NCBI GenBank assembly: GCA_963205115.1
Contig: CAUJHV010000075.1
Span: 49,318-113,317, forward strand
Length of the DNA stretch: 64,000 nt
Reading direction: 5' to 3'
Source: Pseudomonadota bacterium
Lineage (GTDB): Bacteria > Pseudomonadota > Gammaproteobacteria > Burkholderiales > Burkholderiaceae_C
The notes below the pieces were generated by a model, which searched no databases, had not been told where the DNA came from, and worked only from the letters and a program-made list of their open reading frames with translations. Position 1 is the first letter of the stretch. Each line of letters begins with the position of its first letter. The position numbers and the translations under genes were made by a program. Positions 9,016-16,350 of the stretch are shown here, piece by piece.

Positions 9016-9979
9016 GTGTGAGGCTGAATCCTTGGAAGAGGCAGGAATGGCGCAGGAAATCGCGCAGGAAGCGCGGCGGCTCCTTGTCGACTTCCGGGGC
9101 GCGCGTGAGTGTCTTGCGGGCCAGCCAGGTGCTGTAGCCGGCGACGAACAGCAGGTCGCAGGCCAGGGCCTGCAGCTTGCCAAAATTCTTCAGGAAGAAG
9201 CGCCGGCGCGACTCGAACCAGTAGGCCGGCCGGCGCGGTGCGGCCTTGCGCAGGTTGGAGATGCCGGTGGAGGCGCCGACCTCGTGGAAGATGCGGCTGG
9301 CCGGCACGTGCCAGGTGCGCAGGCCGCGGCGCTGCGCCTGCACGAAGTAATCGACCTCCTCGTAGTAGAGGAAGTAGACCTCGTCCATCGGCCCCAGTGT
9401 GCGCAGCGCCTGGCGCGTCATCATCACCGAGGCGCCAGCCAGCCAGTCGCAGGGGAAGGGCTCGTCGCGCAGCGGCAGCGGCACCAGGCGGTCGGCCAGC
9501 AGGCGGTCCAGCGCGCCCAGGCGTGCACCCCCGCTGAGCTCGCCCCAGGCGTTGGGGAAGCGGAAGGCCGCCACCTGCGGCGTGCCGTCGCGGTCTTCCA
9601 GGCGGCTGCCGACGATGTCCGCACGGCCGCTGACCAGGAAGTCCACCAGCGCGTCGACCGCGCCGGGACCGACTTCGGTGTCGGGGTTCAGCAGCCAGAT
9701 GTAGTCGGCCGGCACCTCGCCGGCGAGGATGGGATTGAGCGCGAGGTTGTTGCCCGCGGCATAACCGGCATTGCGCGGCGAGGCGATCACGCGCACCGGT
9801 TCGATCCGCTGATCGGCCAGGAACTGCCCGATGCGCTCCACCGAGCCATCGCCGGAACAGTTGTCGACCACGCTCATGCGCCAGCTGTGCGCGCAGCGCT
9901 GCTGCAGCAGGCTCTGGATCAGCCGGCAGACGTGGTCCGGTGTCCGGTAATTGACGGTGACGATGTGGATATGGGCCAT
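8978..9979 (-). CDS. Family 2 glycosyltransferase
   Basis: A 333-residue GT-A fold transferase of the rhamnosyltransferase type. The start chosen gives MAHIHIVTVNYRTPD, the usual first strand; the in-frame lead before it is Pro/Cys-rich. The nucleotide-sugar site shows VVDNCSGDGS near residue 43, the NAGYAAGNN motif, and the metal-binding LLNPDTEVG. The acceptor part contains GASVMMTRQALRTLGPMDE, and YYEEVDYFVQAQRRG carries the likely catalytic Asp/Glu. It is cytoplasmic or membrane-associated, adding a sugar to a glycolipid or polysaccharide repeat. It forms a two-gene unit with the overlapping hexapeptide acetyltransferase. The donor and acceptor are unknown. Confidence 0.88.
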   Translation of the reverse strand: MAHIHIVTVNYRTPDHVCRLIQSLLQQRCAHSWRMSVVDNCSGDGSVERIGQFLADQRIEPVRVIASPRNAGYAAGNNLALNPILAGEVPADYIWLLNPDTEVGPGAVDALVDFLVSGRADIVGSRLEDRDGTPQVAAFRFPNAWGELSGGARLGALDRLLADRLVPLPLRDEPFPCDWLAGASVMMTRQALRTLGPMDEVYFLYYEEVDYFVQAQRRGLRTWHVPASRIFHEVGASTGISNLRKAAPRRPAYWFESRRRFFLKNFGKLQALACDLLFVAGYSTWLARKTLTRAPEVDKEPPRFLRDFLRHSCLFQGFSLTHEMAGPAAKHPV

Positions 9980-10184
9980 GGGGCAGGGCGGCTGCAAGAG
10001 CGGCCGCAGGCACGCGGGTGCCATGCAAAATCGCCCGGCAGTATCGCCCAGCCTGGGGAGAACCCTCGATCCTCGGATAAGGGGGCGCGGCGTTCAGGCG
10101 CCGCACCGCAGCTGCCCGACGCGCACCGCCGAAGGCCCGTCAGCCCGCGCGCGCTGAAAGGGCTTCGACCCGGTGACGCGGCCT

Positions 10185-11615
10185 TCAGGTCAGTGACTGC
10201 CTGGCCGATGCAACGCGCTCTTGCGCCGATGCGATGGGCTGCGGCCGGCGGTTCGCGAGCACCTGCCAGAGCACGCGCGGCGCAAACAGCGCGGCCGGCT
10301 GGTCGAGCATGTGCACCACGCGCTGGAAGGCCAGGCTCACCACCGGTGCGCTGGGCGCCACGCGGTACAGGCGGCCGATGTACGCATTGACGATGCGCAC
10401 CGGCAGCGGACGTTGGCCGGGCACGCGGTCGATCGACAGGTCGCCTCCGACGGCCACCTGCCACGGGATGTCGATGACCCGGGACGCGGCGCGGAAGTAG
10501 CGCCTGGGTTCCACGTCGCGGCCGCCGCGGGTGAGTTCGGCCTGAAGCGCGAGCGCCTCGCAGGCCGCCACGGTCATCCCTTGGCCATAGATCGGGTTGA
10601 AGCTGGTGATGGCGTCGCCCATCACCAGGAAGCCGCGCGGCAGGCGCCGCAGCCGTTCGTAGCGCCGCCGCTGGCTGTGGGGCATGTGATAGCGCATCAC
10701 CTCGCCCAGCAGTTCACCTTCGTGCGTGACCTTCTGCAGCTCGGCAGCGCCGATCGATCGTGCGTGAGCGCGCAGGCCTTCGAGCGTGGCCTCGGGCTGG
10801 TCACCGCGGAAGCCGCCGACCGCGGTCACCCAGCGCGGCGTGCCTTGGGCATCGGGCTCTTGCGCCAGCAGCACGCCGGGCCGCGGCTGCGCGTTTGTCA
10901 CTGCACCGAAAGTGCCCACTTTCTGGATGCCGGCGCCCAGGGTCAGTCCGCCCGTGCGCTTGAAGTACGCGCTGGTGTAGCTGATGCCGATCTCCACGCG
11001 ATCCTCGGTCGGGCCGTCATAGCCCCACTCGCGCAGCCAGCGCGGTGCCTGTGATCCGCGGCCGCTGCAGTCGACGACGAGGTCTGCCGCGAGTTCGTGC
11101 TCGGCACCATCGGGCCCCGCGCGCCAGCGCGCCGCCACGACGCGGCCTCCTGCATGCGACGGCGCGAGCACCGCCACGCGCATGATGGCCCGCACGTTCG
11201 GGCGACCGAGCACGCGGCCGCGCAGTTCGGCCTCGATGGCCAGTCGGCTGGCGACCAAAGCCTGCAGCCCGCCATGGCAGGCGGCGAAGCGCTCGCGGTT
11301 GGCGTCGAAGGCGACGTCGCCGGTCATGTCGCCGACCAGCCCGCCGCGCGCCTGCATGCTGCGCGTGAAGCCCGGGAACAGCGTCTCCAGCACCTGCAGC
11401 CCGCGCGCGAGCAGGCCGTGCGGGTGCACGGCGTGCGGCGTGCCCTTGCGGGGCAGCGGGCCCTCGGGCAAGGCGTCGCGTTCGAGCAGCACCACTTCGT
11501 CGAAGTGGTCGCTCAGCACGCGTGCGGCCAGCAGGCCGGCCATGCTGGCGCCCAGCACGACGGCGCGTGTACGGGTGGACGTCGGCGAGACGCCGAGTGA
11601 CGAATGCGTGGTCAT
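10185..11615 (-). CDS. FAD-dependent monooxygenase resembling polyether epoxidases
   Basis: A 476-residue flavoprotein. The Rossmann fingerprint AVVLGASMAGLLAARVL (residues 19-35) binds the ADP part of FAD. PRKGTPHAVHPHGLLARG (about 55-72) closely resembles the segment of actinobacterial polyether epoxidases such as Lsd18 and MonCI, as I recall them. VMGDAITSFNPIYGQGMT is the second FAD motif. Start: ATG with GGAGGA 7 bases upstream; an earlier in-frame start lacks this. It is the last gene of the ECF-sigma/cupin operon, 29 bases after the 33-residue peptide gene, so it is likely a target of that sigma factor. Epoxidation or hydroxylation of an unsaturated lipid or isoprenoid is a reasonable guess; the substrate is unknown. 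Confidence 0.78.
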   Translation of the reverse strand: MTTHSSLGVSPTSTRTRAVVLGASMAGLLAARVLSDHFDEVVLLERDALPEGPLPRKGTPHAVHPHGLLARGLQVLETLFPGFTRSMQARGGLVGDMTGDVAFDANRERFAACHGGLQALVASRLAIEAELRGRVLGRPNVRAIMRVAVLAPSHAGGRVVAARWRAGPDGAEHELAADLVVDCSGRGSQAPRWLREWGYDGPTEDRVEIGISYTSAYFKRTGGLTLGAGIQKVGTFGAVTNAQPRPGVLLAQEPDAQGTPRWVTAVGGFRGDQPEATLEGLRAHARSIGAAELQKVTHEGELLGEVMRYHMPHSQRRRYERLRRLPRGFLVMGDAITSFNPIYGQGMTVAACEALALQAELTRGGRDVEPRRYFRAASRVIDIPWQVAVGGDLSIDRVPGQRPLPVRIVNAYIGRLYRVAPSAPVVSLAFQRVVHMLDQPAALFAPRVLWQVLANRRPQPIASAQERVASARQSLT

Positions 11616-11644
11616 GATCGTTCCTCCGCTGGAGCGGTTGGGGC

Positions 11645-11746
11645 TCAGCAAGCCGCTGCGATGTGCTTGGCGGTGTCCGCGTAGGGGCTGTCGCCTTGCG
11701 CGAAGGCGGCGGAGATCTGCTGGACGGTGAGAAGCGCGGTGCTCAT
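11645..11746 (-). CDS. 33-residue peptide gene in the sigma/cupin operon
   Basis: A short reading frame with a strong ribosome site: GGAG lies 6 bases before the ATG. The product begins MSTALLTVQQ, continues through an Ala/Asp/Ser-rich middle with a GDSPYADT turn, and ends HIAAAC, with a single Cys as the last residue. It lies in the 189-base gap between the bicupin gene and the FAD monooxygenase, on the same strand. A promoter-like GAATCC-N18-TATGG sits 29 bases upstream of the ATG. No signal peptide or known domain is visible. It could be a small protein partner, a substrate peptide or a translational leader for the monooxygenase. Function unknown. Confidence 0.55.
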   Translation of the reverse strand: MSTALLTVQQISAAFAQGDSPYADTAKHIAAAC

Positions 11747-11774
11747 CGGGGTCTCCATCGGGTTGCGATGGAAG

Positions 11775-11803
11775 CCATACGGCCGCGCGCCGCGACCGGA
11801 TTC
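11775..11803 (-). promoter_or_regulatory. Putative ECF-type promoter before the peptide/monooxygenase genes
   Basis: Read on the minus strand, GAATCC (11803-11798) is followed after exactly 18 bases by TATGG (11779-11775). The same -35-like hexamer and spacing occur before the first cupin gene at 13958-13930. Transcription would start about 22 bases before the peptide gene. The site lies directly after the bicupin stop codon. Both resemble the RpoE/ChrR promoter class, which I remember as TGATCC and TAAGA. The -10 here is weaker than in the other copy. Confidence 0.4.
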
Positions 11804-11804
11804 G

Positions 11805-12713
11805 TCAGCCGATGAATTTCAGATCGAGATCACCATGCGCGTAGATGACGACGCCGGTGTCGGTCTGGGTGATGCGATGGCCGGTTCCCGCGGGCGCGAG
11901 CTGGTAGTCGCCTTCCTGCAGCAGGATGTCGTCGAGGAAGAGTTCGCCTTGCACCATCAGGCACTCCTCGTCGTGGCCGTGGGTGTGCATGGGCACCGAG
12001 GCGCCAGGTTCGGCGTGGTACAGCAGGGCGGCCTGACCGTCCTGCTGCCACAGCACGCGCCGGCGGATGCCGGGTCCAAAGGCGGGCCAGTCAGCTGCCG
12101 CGTCGCGCACGAAGCAGGCCGACTCCGCGCCCTGGGTCGGCACGGCCGACTCGCGCAGGAAGAGCAGGGCGCCGGACTCGCTGCCCACGGTCTCGGCAGG
12201 CCAGCCCGCGGGCAGCGCGCGGTAATCGCGCAGCGCCATCGACGTGCCACCCACGCGTACCCGGCCCCGCAGCACCAGCCATTCGCGGCGATGCGCCGGG
12301 TCCGGCCCGCTCCAGTGTGCGCCGGGTTGCAGCTCGACGAGGCTGGCCCGCAACGGCTCACCCGGCCGCAGCGGCCGGTCTGCCGCGGCGGCATAGAGCG
12401 TACGCATCGACACGCCATCGGCCACGCAGACGCTGACGAGTTGGCGCCGGCGCGCTGTGATCATGGCGGCCGACGCGGCTTTCGATGCGGCGAGCCGACC
12501 GAGCAGCCGCTGGCGCATCGCACCCGGGTCGGCGTCCGGCGCGTCGGGTGCAGCCGACCAGGCCGCGGCGAACGGTTCGCTCAACAGCGGCACCAGTTCG
12601 GGATCGACGGCATCGGGCGCAGGGTCGATGCGAAGGGGCGTGCGGCGGGAGACCATGGCGGGATTGTCCTGAAGCTTCGGGGTTCTGGCGGTGGTGTCGA
12701 CAGGTGTGATCAT
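11805..12713 (-). CDS. Bicupin ChrR-like regulator coupled to ECF sigma factor
   Basis: A 302-residue protein. Residues 1-110 are helical, with MRQRLLGRLAASKAASAA. Two cupin barrels follow. The first (about 115-190) has lost most metal ligands. The second (about 215-300) keeps a complete metal site: PMHTHGHDEECLMVQGEL gives His243, His245 and Glu249, and APAGTGH gives His279. The family relation is to the cupin half of ChrR, the anti-sigma factor of RpoE that senses singlet oxygen. The zinc HxxxCxxC motif of ChrR's sigma-binding domain is absent. Its ATG overlaps the sigma-factor stop (ATGA), a coupling typical of sigma/anti-sigma pairs. An anti-sigma role is inferred from position and fold. 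Confidence 0.75.
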   Translation of the reverse strand: MITPVDTTARTPKLQDNPAMVSRRTPLRIDPAPDAVDPELVPLLSEPFAAAWSAAPDAPDADPGAMRQRLLGRLAASKAASAAMITARRRQLVSVCVADGVSMRTLYAAAADRPLRPGEPLRASLVELQPGAHWSGPDPAHRREWLVLRGRVRVGGTSMALRDYRALPAGWPAETVGSESGALLFLRESAVPTQGAESACFVRDAAADWPAFGPGIRRRVLWQQDGQAALLYHAEPGASVPMHTHGHDEECLMVQGELFLDDILLQEGDYQLAPAGTGHRITQTDTGVVIYAHGDLDLKFIG

Positions 12714-13438
12714 GAGGCGAGCAGGCGCTGCCCCTGATCGCCCAGCGCGTCGCGCAGCGCCAGCAGCGCGCGGCGGATCTGCGTCTTCACGGTGCCCAGC
12801 GGCAGCCCCATCTGCTGGGCGATCTCCTCGTGGCTCAGGCCACGGAAGAACGACATCGAAACCAACTGGCGTGGCTGGGCGCCCAGCAGCATGAGCGCCT
12901 GGTGCAGGTCGGCACGGTTGCGCGCGAGCTCCAGCAACTCATCGTGGACCGGCTGCGTGCAGGCAGGTTCGAGCGGGCCGTCCTCGTCCAGCGTGTCGTG
13001 CGCAAAACGCGCCTCGTGGCGCAGGGCGTCGATGGCGCGCGAGCGTCCGATGGCGAGCAGCCAGGTCAGGGCCTTGCCGCGGCCCGGGTCGAAGCGCACG
13101 GCCTGACGCCAGACCTGGAAGTAGGTGTCCTCGACCACTTCCTCCGCCAAGGCCGCGCTGCGCACGATGCGCTGGACCAGACCGAATACACGCGTGAACG
13201 TGGCGTCATACAGGGCCGCGAGGGCGCGCTCGTCCTGATCGACGACCGCCTCGATCCACGCGGCCAGCTGCTGCTCGGACGCCGCAGGCAGGGCGACCGA
13301 TGCAACCCCGTCGAAGGCGCACGCAGCAGCGGTCCCGTCGGCGTCGTCGCACGCAGCGGGCAGTTCGTCCCAGGGATCGATGGCGGGCGCTGCCTGCGCC
13401 TGCACATCGTCTGACGAAGGGGTGGTGGCAGCGTTCAT
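12710..13438 (-). CDS. ECF-family RNA polymerase sigma factor
   Basis: A 242-residue sigma-70 protein of the extracytoplasmic-function group. An extra acidic N-terminal lead of about 60 residues precedes region 2 (ERALAALYDATFTRVFGLVQ to LTWLLAIGRSRAIDALR), which recognises the -10 element. A variable linker follows, then region 4 (FFRGLSHEEIAQQMGLPLGT), which reads the -35. Start: ATG preceded by GAGAAGG at 7 bases. The stop overlaps the bicupin start, and a small cupin gene ends 45 bases upstream. Two identical -35-like hexamers in the locus fit autoregulation. ChrR-linked sigma factors respond to singlet oxygen or peroxide; the signal here is not shown by sequence. Confidence 0.92.
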   Translation of the reverse strand: MNAATTPSSDDVQAQAAPAIDPWDELPAACDDADGTAAACAFDGVASVALPAASEQQLAAWIEAVVDQDERALAALYDATFTRVFGLVQRIVRSAALAEEVVEDTYFQVWRQAVRFDPGRGKALTWLLAIGRSRAIDALRHEARFAHDTLDEDGPLEPACTQPVHDELLELARNRADLHQALMLLGAQPRQLVSMSFFRGLSHEEIAQQMGLPLGTVKTQIRRALLALRDALGDQGQRLLAS

Positions 13439-13483
13439 GCAGCGACCTTCTCGGATGCGGTGGTGAGGGAGCCCGGACGGCAT

Positions 13484-13924
13484 CTATGCCAGGATCTGGT
13501 CGGCTTGCGGCGCCGCGCCCCGCAGGAAGATCGTGGCACCGGTCCCAGTGCTGATCGTCGGGTGCAGCGCACCCGCGTGGGCGAGGTGGTAGCTGCCGGC
13601 GCCGAAACGCGTTCGCGTACCCACCTGCAGGCTTCCTTCGATGACGATGCATTCCTCGTCCTGCGGATGCCGGTGCGCGGGCAGGCTCGCACCGGGCGCC
13701 AGGCGCAACAGGTACGACAGGACGCCGGCATGCTCCCGCAGCACCTTGATGTGAACCCCGTCCAGGAACGGCTGCCACTCGCCGTCGTCGCCCCCGATCG
13801 TCAGGTGGGTGTCGTCGGCGTCGGCCACGCGTTCCATGAGGCGCCGGCGGATCGAACGGGCGCGGACCCGCGTGGCGGAGGTGCCGCCGGGCGCAGCAGG
13901 TGACGGGTCGTCGCAGGAGTCCAT
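13484..13924 (-). CDS. Small ChrR-like cupin protein
   Basis: A 146-residue single-cupin protein, first gene of the sigma operon. After a helix with RARSIRRRLMERVADADD comes one cupin barrel (about residues 50-140) with a full metal site: LPAHRHPQDEECIVIEG supplies His84, His86 and Glu90, and GALHP supplies His121. The start chosen is the ATG giving MDSCDDPSPA; a much longer frame exists upstream but its N-terminal part covers the divergent gene and has no cupin signal. The -10-like TAAGA lies only 5 bases before this ATG, so the message may be leaderless. It lacks a zinc anti-sigma domain. It may be a second sensor or modulator of the sigma factor. Confidence 0.75.
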   Translation of the reverse strand: MDSCDDPSPAAPGGTSATRVRARSIRRRLMERVADADDTHLTIGGDDGEWQPFLDGVHIKVLREHAGVLSYLLRLAPGASLPAHRHPQDEECIVIEGSLQVGTRTRFGAGSYHLAHAGALHPTISTGTGATIFLRGAAPQADQILA

Positions 13925-13929
13925 GCCTG

Positions 13930-13958
13930 TCTTACGCAGCAAGTCGAAGTCTGGATTC
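13930..13958 (-). promoter_or_regulatory. Putative autoregulated ECF promoter of the cupin/sigma operon
   Basis: On the minus strand GAATCC (13958-13953) is followed after 18 bases by TAAGA (13934-13930). TAAGA and the spacing match what I recall of RpoE/ChrR-type promoters, and the -35 matches in four of six bases (ATCC core). It lies 5 bases before the ATG of the small cupin gene, so transcription would begin at or near the start codon. The matching site at 11803-11775 strengthens the case. Confidence 0.45.
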
Positions 13959-14059
13959 AAGTGCGGGAGCGGGCAGGGGTCAAGCAGGCAGGCGCTCGAC
14001 TGCATCCAGCCGAGCGCTTGGGCCGTACTGAGATGCACGACGACTAACAGGAGCGTTTC

Positions 14060-14605
14060 ATGCCGCGCTGCGCCGCCGTCCCCGCGAGTCCAGGGGCCGA
14101 GAGCCACTTCGACCTTGTGAGTCACTGGCGCCTGGAAGCGCCGGTCGAGCAGGTGTGGGCTGCGCTGGCCGATCCCGCCGGCTGGCCGACCTGGTGGCCT
14201 TACGTGCAACAGGTACGGCCGTTGCGCGAAGGCGGCGCAGACGGCGTGGGCAGCGTGCGACGTATCGACTGGTCCACGCGGCTGCCGTACCGCATCGTCA
14301 TCGACGTCGAAGCCGTGGAGTCGGTACGCCACCAGCGTCTGCGGGGCCGCTCGCGCGGACAACTGGACGGCGAAGGCCTGTGGCTGCTGCGCGCGGAAGA
14401 GGGCTACACCGACGTCACCTACGTGTGGCGCGTGCGTCTGGTCAGGCCCTGGATGCGCTGGCTGGCACCCTTGCTGTCACGGGTCTTCCGTTGGAACCAC
14501 GACGGCGTCATGCGCGCCGGCGAAGCGGGGCTGAAGCGGCACCTGGCGGGCGGCGCCAGCGGCCCGGGCAAACCCGCCCTGAGGCGGTGCGCCGGCGACA
14601 CCTAG
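14060..14605 (+). CDS. SRPBCC (START/Bet v1-fold) ligand-binding protein
   Basis: A 181-residue protein with the polyketide-cyclase/SRPBCC pattern. The first strand and helix read HFDLVSHWRLEAPVEQVWAA, then LADPAGWPTWWPYVQQV, the typical opening of this fold. A beta-rich middle (YRIVIDVEAVESVRHQRLRG, GYTDVTYVWRVRL) and a long C-terminal helix follow. The fold encloses a hydrophobic cavity for lipids or cyclic compounds. The gene has GGAG 7 bases before the ATG. It is divergent from the cupin/sigma operon across 135 bases, so a role in the same response is plausible. No catalytic residue can be assigned. Confidence 0.8.
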   Translation: MPRCAAVPASPGAESHFDLVSHWRLEAPVEQVWAALADPAGWPTWWPYVQQVRPLREGGADGVGSVRRIDWSTRLPYRIVIDVEAVESVRHQRLRGRSRGQLDGEGLWLLRAEEGYTDVTYVWRVRLVRPWMRWLAPLLSRVFRWNHDGVMRAGEAGLKRHLAGGASGPGKPALRRCAGDT

Positions 14606-14641
14606 AATCGATCATTCGTACCAGCCTGAGGCACAGCGTCC

Positions 14642-15226
14642 ATGGTCAGCAAGACCCCGAAGCCCCAAACGGCGACCGGCGCGCAGGAATCTGCCGGTGG
14701 TCCCCGCGTGTTGAAGAAATACCCCAACCGCCGGCTGTACGACACCCAGACCAGCAGTTACATCACCATCGCCGACGTCAAGCGCATGGTCATGGCCGGT
14801 GAGGATTTCGAGGTCCGCGACGCCAAGACCCACGAAGACCTCACGCGCAGCATCCTGCTGCAGATCATCCTGGAAGAAGAAGCTGGTGGCGTGCCGATGT
14901 TTTCCACGCCGATGCTGGCGCAGCTCATCCGCTTCTATGGCCACGCCATGCAGGGGATGATGGGCAGTTTCCTCGAAAAGAACCTGTCTGCCTTCGTCGA
15001 ACTGCAAAGCCAGATGGCCGGTGCGGGCAAGAGCATCTTCGACCCCGCCGCGTATTCGCCCGAAGCCTGGGCCAAGCTGTTCCAGGCGCCCGCCCCGGGC
15101 ATGCCAGGCTTCATGAACGCCTACGTCGAGCAGAGCAAGGCCGCTCTGGCGCAGATGCAGGAGCAGTTCCAGAAGGCCTCGCAAGGCATCTTCCCGGGCA
15201 TGCCGGGGTTTCCGCCGAAGCCTTAG
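14642..15226 (+). CDS. phaR: Polyhydroxyalkanoate synthesis repressor PhaR
   Basis: A 194-residue regulator of storage-polymer genes. The N-terminal PHB/PHA accumulation regulator domain is highly conserved: LKKYPNRRLYDTQTSSYITI, then ADVKRMVMAGEDFEVRDAKT with DLTRSILLQIILEEE (about residues 24-86). A second conserved segment, MFSTPMLAQLIRFYGHAMQG, follows. The C-terminal part is Met/Gln/Pro-rich and probably binds polymer. PhaR represses phasin and related promoters and is released by binding to nascent granules. The synthase genes are not in this window, but a phasin-like gene lies at 5.6 kb. Confidence 0.96.
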   Translation: MVSKTPKPQTATGAQESAGGPRVLKKYPNRRLYDTQTSSYITIADVKRMVMAGEDFEVRDAKTHEDLTRSILLQIILEEEAGGVPMFSTPMLAQLIRFYGHAMQGMMGSFLEKNLSAFVELQSQMAGAGKSIFDPAAYSPEAWAKLFQAPAPGMPGFMNAYVEQSKAALAQMQEQFQKASQGIFPGMPGFPPKP

Positions 15227-15240
15227 GCGTCGTCATGGCG

Positions 15241-15257
15241 GCCGCCGGTCAGGCGGC
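15241..15257 (+). terminator. Possible terminator after phaR
   Basis: GCCGCC (15241-15246) and GGCGGC (15252-15257) form a six-base GC stem around a GGTCA loop, 15 bases after the phaR stop codon. There is no T-run, so it is either weak or Rho-dependent. Confidence 0.35.
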
Positions 15258-15425
15258 GCCGTGATATCGGCTGAAGATCGCCACTGGCTGGCCGCCAGCC
15301 CGCGCCTGCTGCCCACACATCCACGGCCCCGCTGCTGACGGGCTGCCATGCACTCAGGCGTTCCCTATTCGGGTATGCAGGTAGGCATGCGCGGCCAAGC
15401 AGCTCTTGAAGCACGCCTGCTCTGA

Positions 15426-15447
15426 CTGGTACAGTAACCAGACCAGT
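15426..15447. promoter_or_regulatory. Putative FadR/GntR operator upstream of its own gene
   Basis: CTGGT (15426-15430) and ACCAG (15437-15441) form an inverted repeat, followed by a further ACCAGT at 15442-15447. It lies 13 bases before the ATG of the GntR-type regulator. The core resembles the palindrome at 16243-16259 before the TRAP receptor gene: both read CTGGTAC, one variable base, then GTA, one variable base, then CC. GntR proteins of this subgroup bind such TGGT/ACCA palindromes, so autorepression is likely. Confidence 0.55.
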
Positions 15448-15459
15448 TGAAAGCACAGC

Positions 15460-16200
15460 ATGTCCGCGCGCCAGCCCCTGAACCTGATCGACCGCATCCC
15501 GGGCGACAAGGCGGCCATTGCCAAGCGCACGGTGAAGGAGCAGATCAGCGACCGACTGGCCTACATGATTCACTCCGGGCTGCTGCTGCCGGGTGATGAA
15601 CTGCCGTCCGAGCGCGAACTGGCGGCCACGCTGGGCGTCTCGCGCGAGACCGTGCGGGCGGCCATCGGGCTGCTGCAGGCACGCCGGATGATCGAAGTCA
15701 ATCAGGGTGCGCGCACCCGGGTGCTGGGTCGCGGGTCGATGCCGCTGCACGAATCGGTGGGTGTGCTGGGTGGGTTGAAGCACCGGTCGCTGGAAGAGGT
15801 GACCGAAGCGCGTGCGGCGGTGGAAATGCAGGTGGTCTGGCTCGCCTCGCAGCGCATCACGCCGGCGCAGATCGCGCGGCTGCAGGCCCTGGTAGACGAG
15901 CAGCGCCTGATGCTGGGTGATCCGGTGCGCTTTCAGATTTCGGACCAGGAATTCCATCGGCTGCTGTATTCCGCCTGTGGCAACGCCTTGCTGGCCGAGG
16001 TGGTCTTCGATTTCTACGGCTACGCGCTGGAGTTCCGGCGTCTGGCCCTGCAGCGCCAGGGCGCCATCGCGAGCAGCGTGGACGAACACCAGGGCATGGT
16101 CGACGCCTTGCGCACGCGCGAACCGCAAGAGGCCGTGCAGGCCATCCGCCGGCACCTCGAGCAGGTCCACCGCACGACCCGTGCGGTCATGAAGCGCTGA
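15460..16200 (+). CDS. GntR/FadR-family transcriptional regulator of the acid-sugar operon
   Basis: A 246-residue regulator. The winged helix is clear: QISDRLAYMIHSGLLLPGDE, then LPSERELAATLGVSRETVRA (about residues 29-70). The C-terminal all-helical FCD domain has the metal-site pattern EARAAVEMQVVW, then DQEFHRLLYSACGN and HQGMVDALRTREPQEAVQAIRRHLE with conserved His residues. FCD regulators usually respond to carboxylic acids or sugar acids. A palindrome just before its start recurs before the next gene, so it probably represses itself and the TRAP/catabolic operon until the substrate binds. Confidence 0.9.
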   Translation: MSARQPLNLIDRIPGDKAAIAKRTVKEQISDRLAYMIHSGLLLPGDELPSERELAATLGVSRETVRAAIGLLQARRMIEVNQGARTRVLGRGSMPLHESVGVLGGLKHRSLEEVTEARAAVEMQVVWLASQRITPAQIARLQALVDEQRLMLGDPVRFQISDQEFHRLLYSACGNALLAEVVFDFYGYALEFRRLALQRQGAIASSVDEHQGMVDALRTREPQEAVQAIRRHLEQVHRTTRAVMKR

Positions 16201-16242
16201 TCCGCGCCGGCCGGTCCATGAAGCCCTTCCTGCGTCCCAACT

Positions 16243-16259
16243 GGTACGGTATCCGTACC
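16243..16259. promoter_or_regulatory. Putative operator of the TRAP/catabolic operon
   Basis: A perfect 17-base palindrome, GGTACGG-TAT-CCGTACC, lies 91 bases before the ATG of the TRAP receptor gene. It shares the CTGGTAC-GTA-CC core with the site upstream of the regulator gene, which argues that the adjacent FadR-type protein controls both transcripts. Confidence 0.6.
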
Positions 16260-16350
16260 TGTCGAACGTCTGGCGACGTGGGGGCCGCTGCCCGCGCCGG
16301 GCGTTCCGGCCATTCCTGATCACCACCCCATCCACAAGAGGAGACAAACG

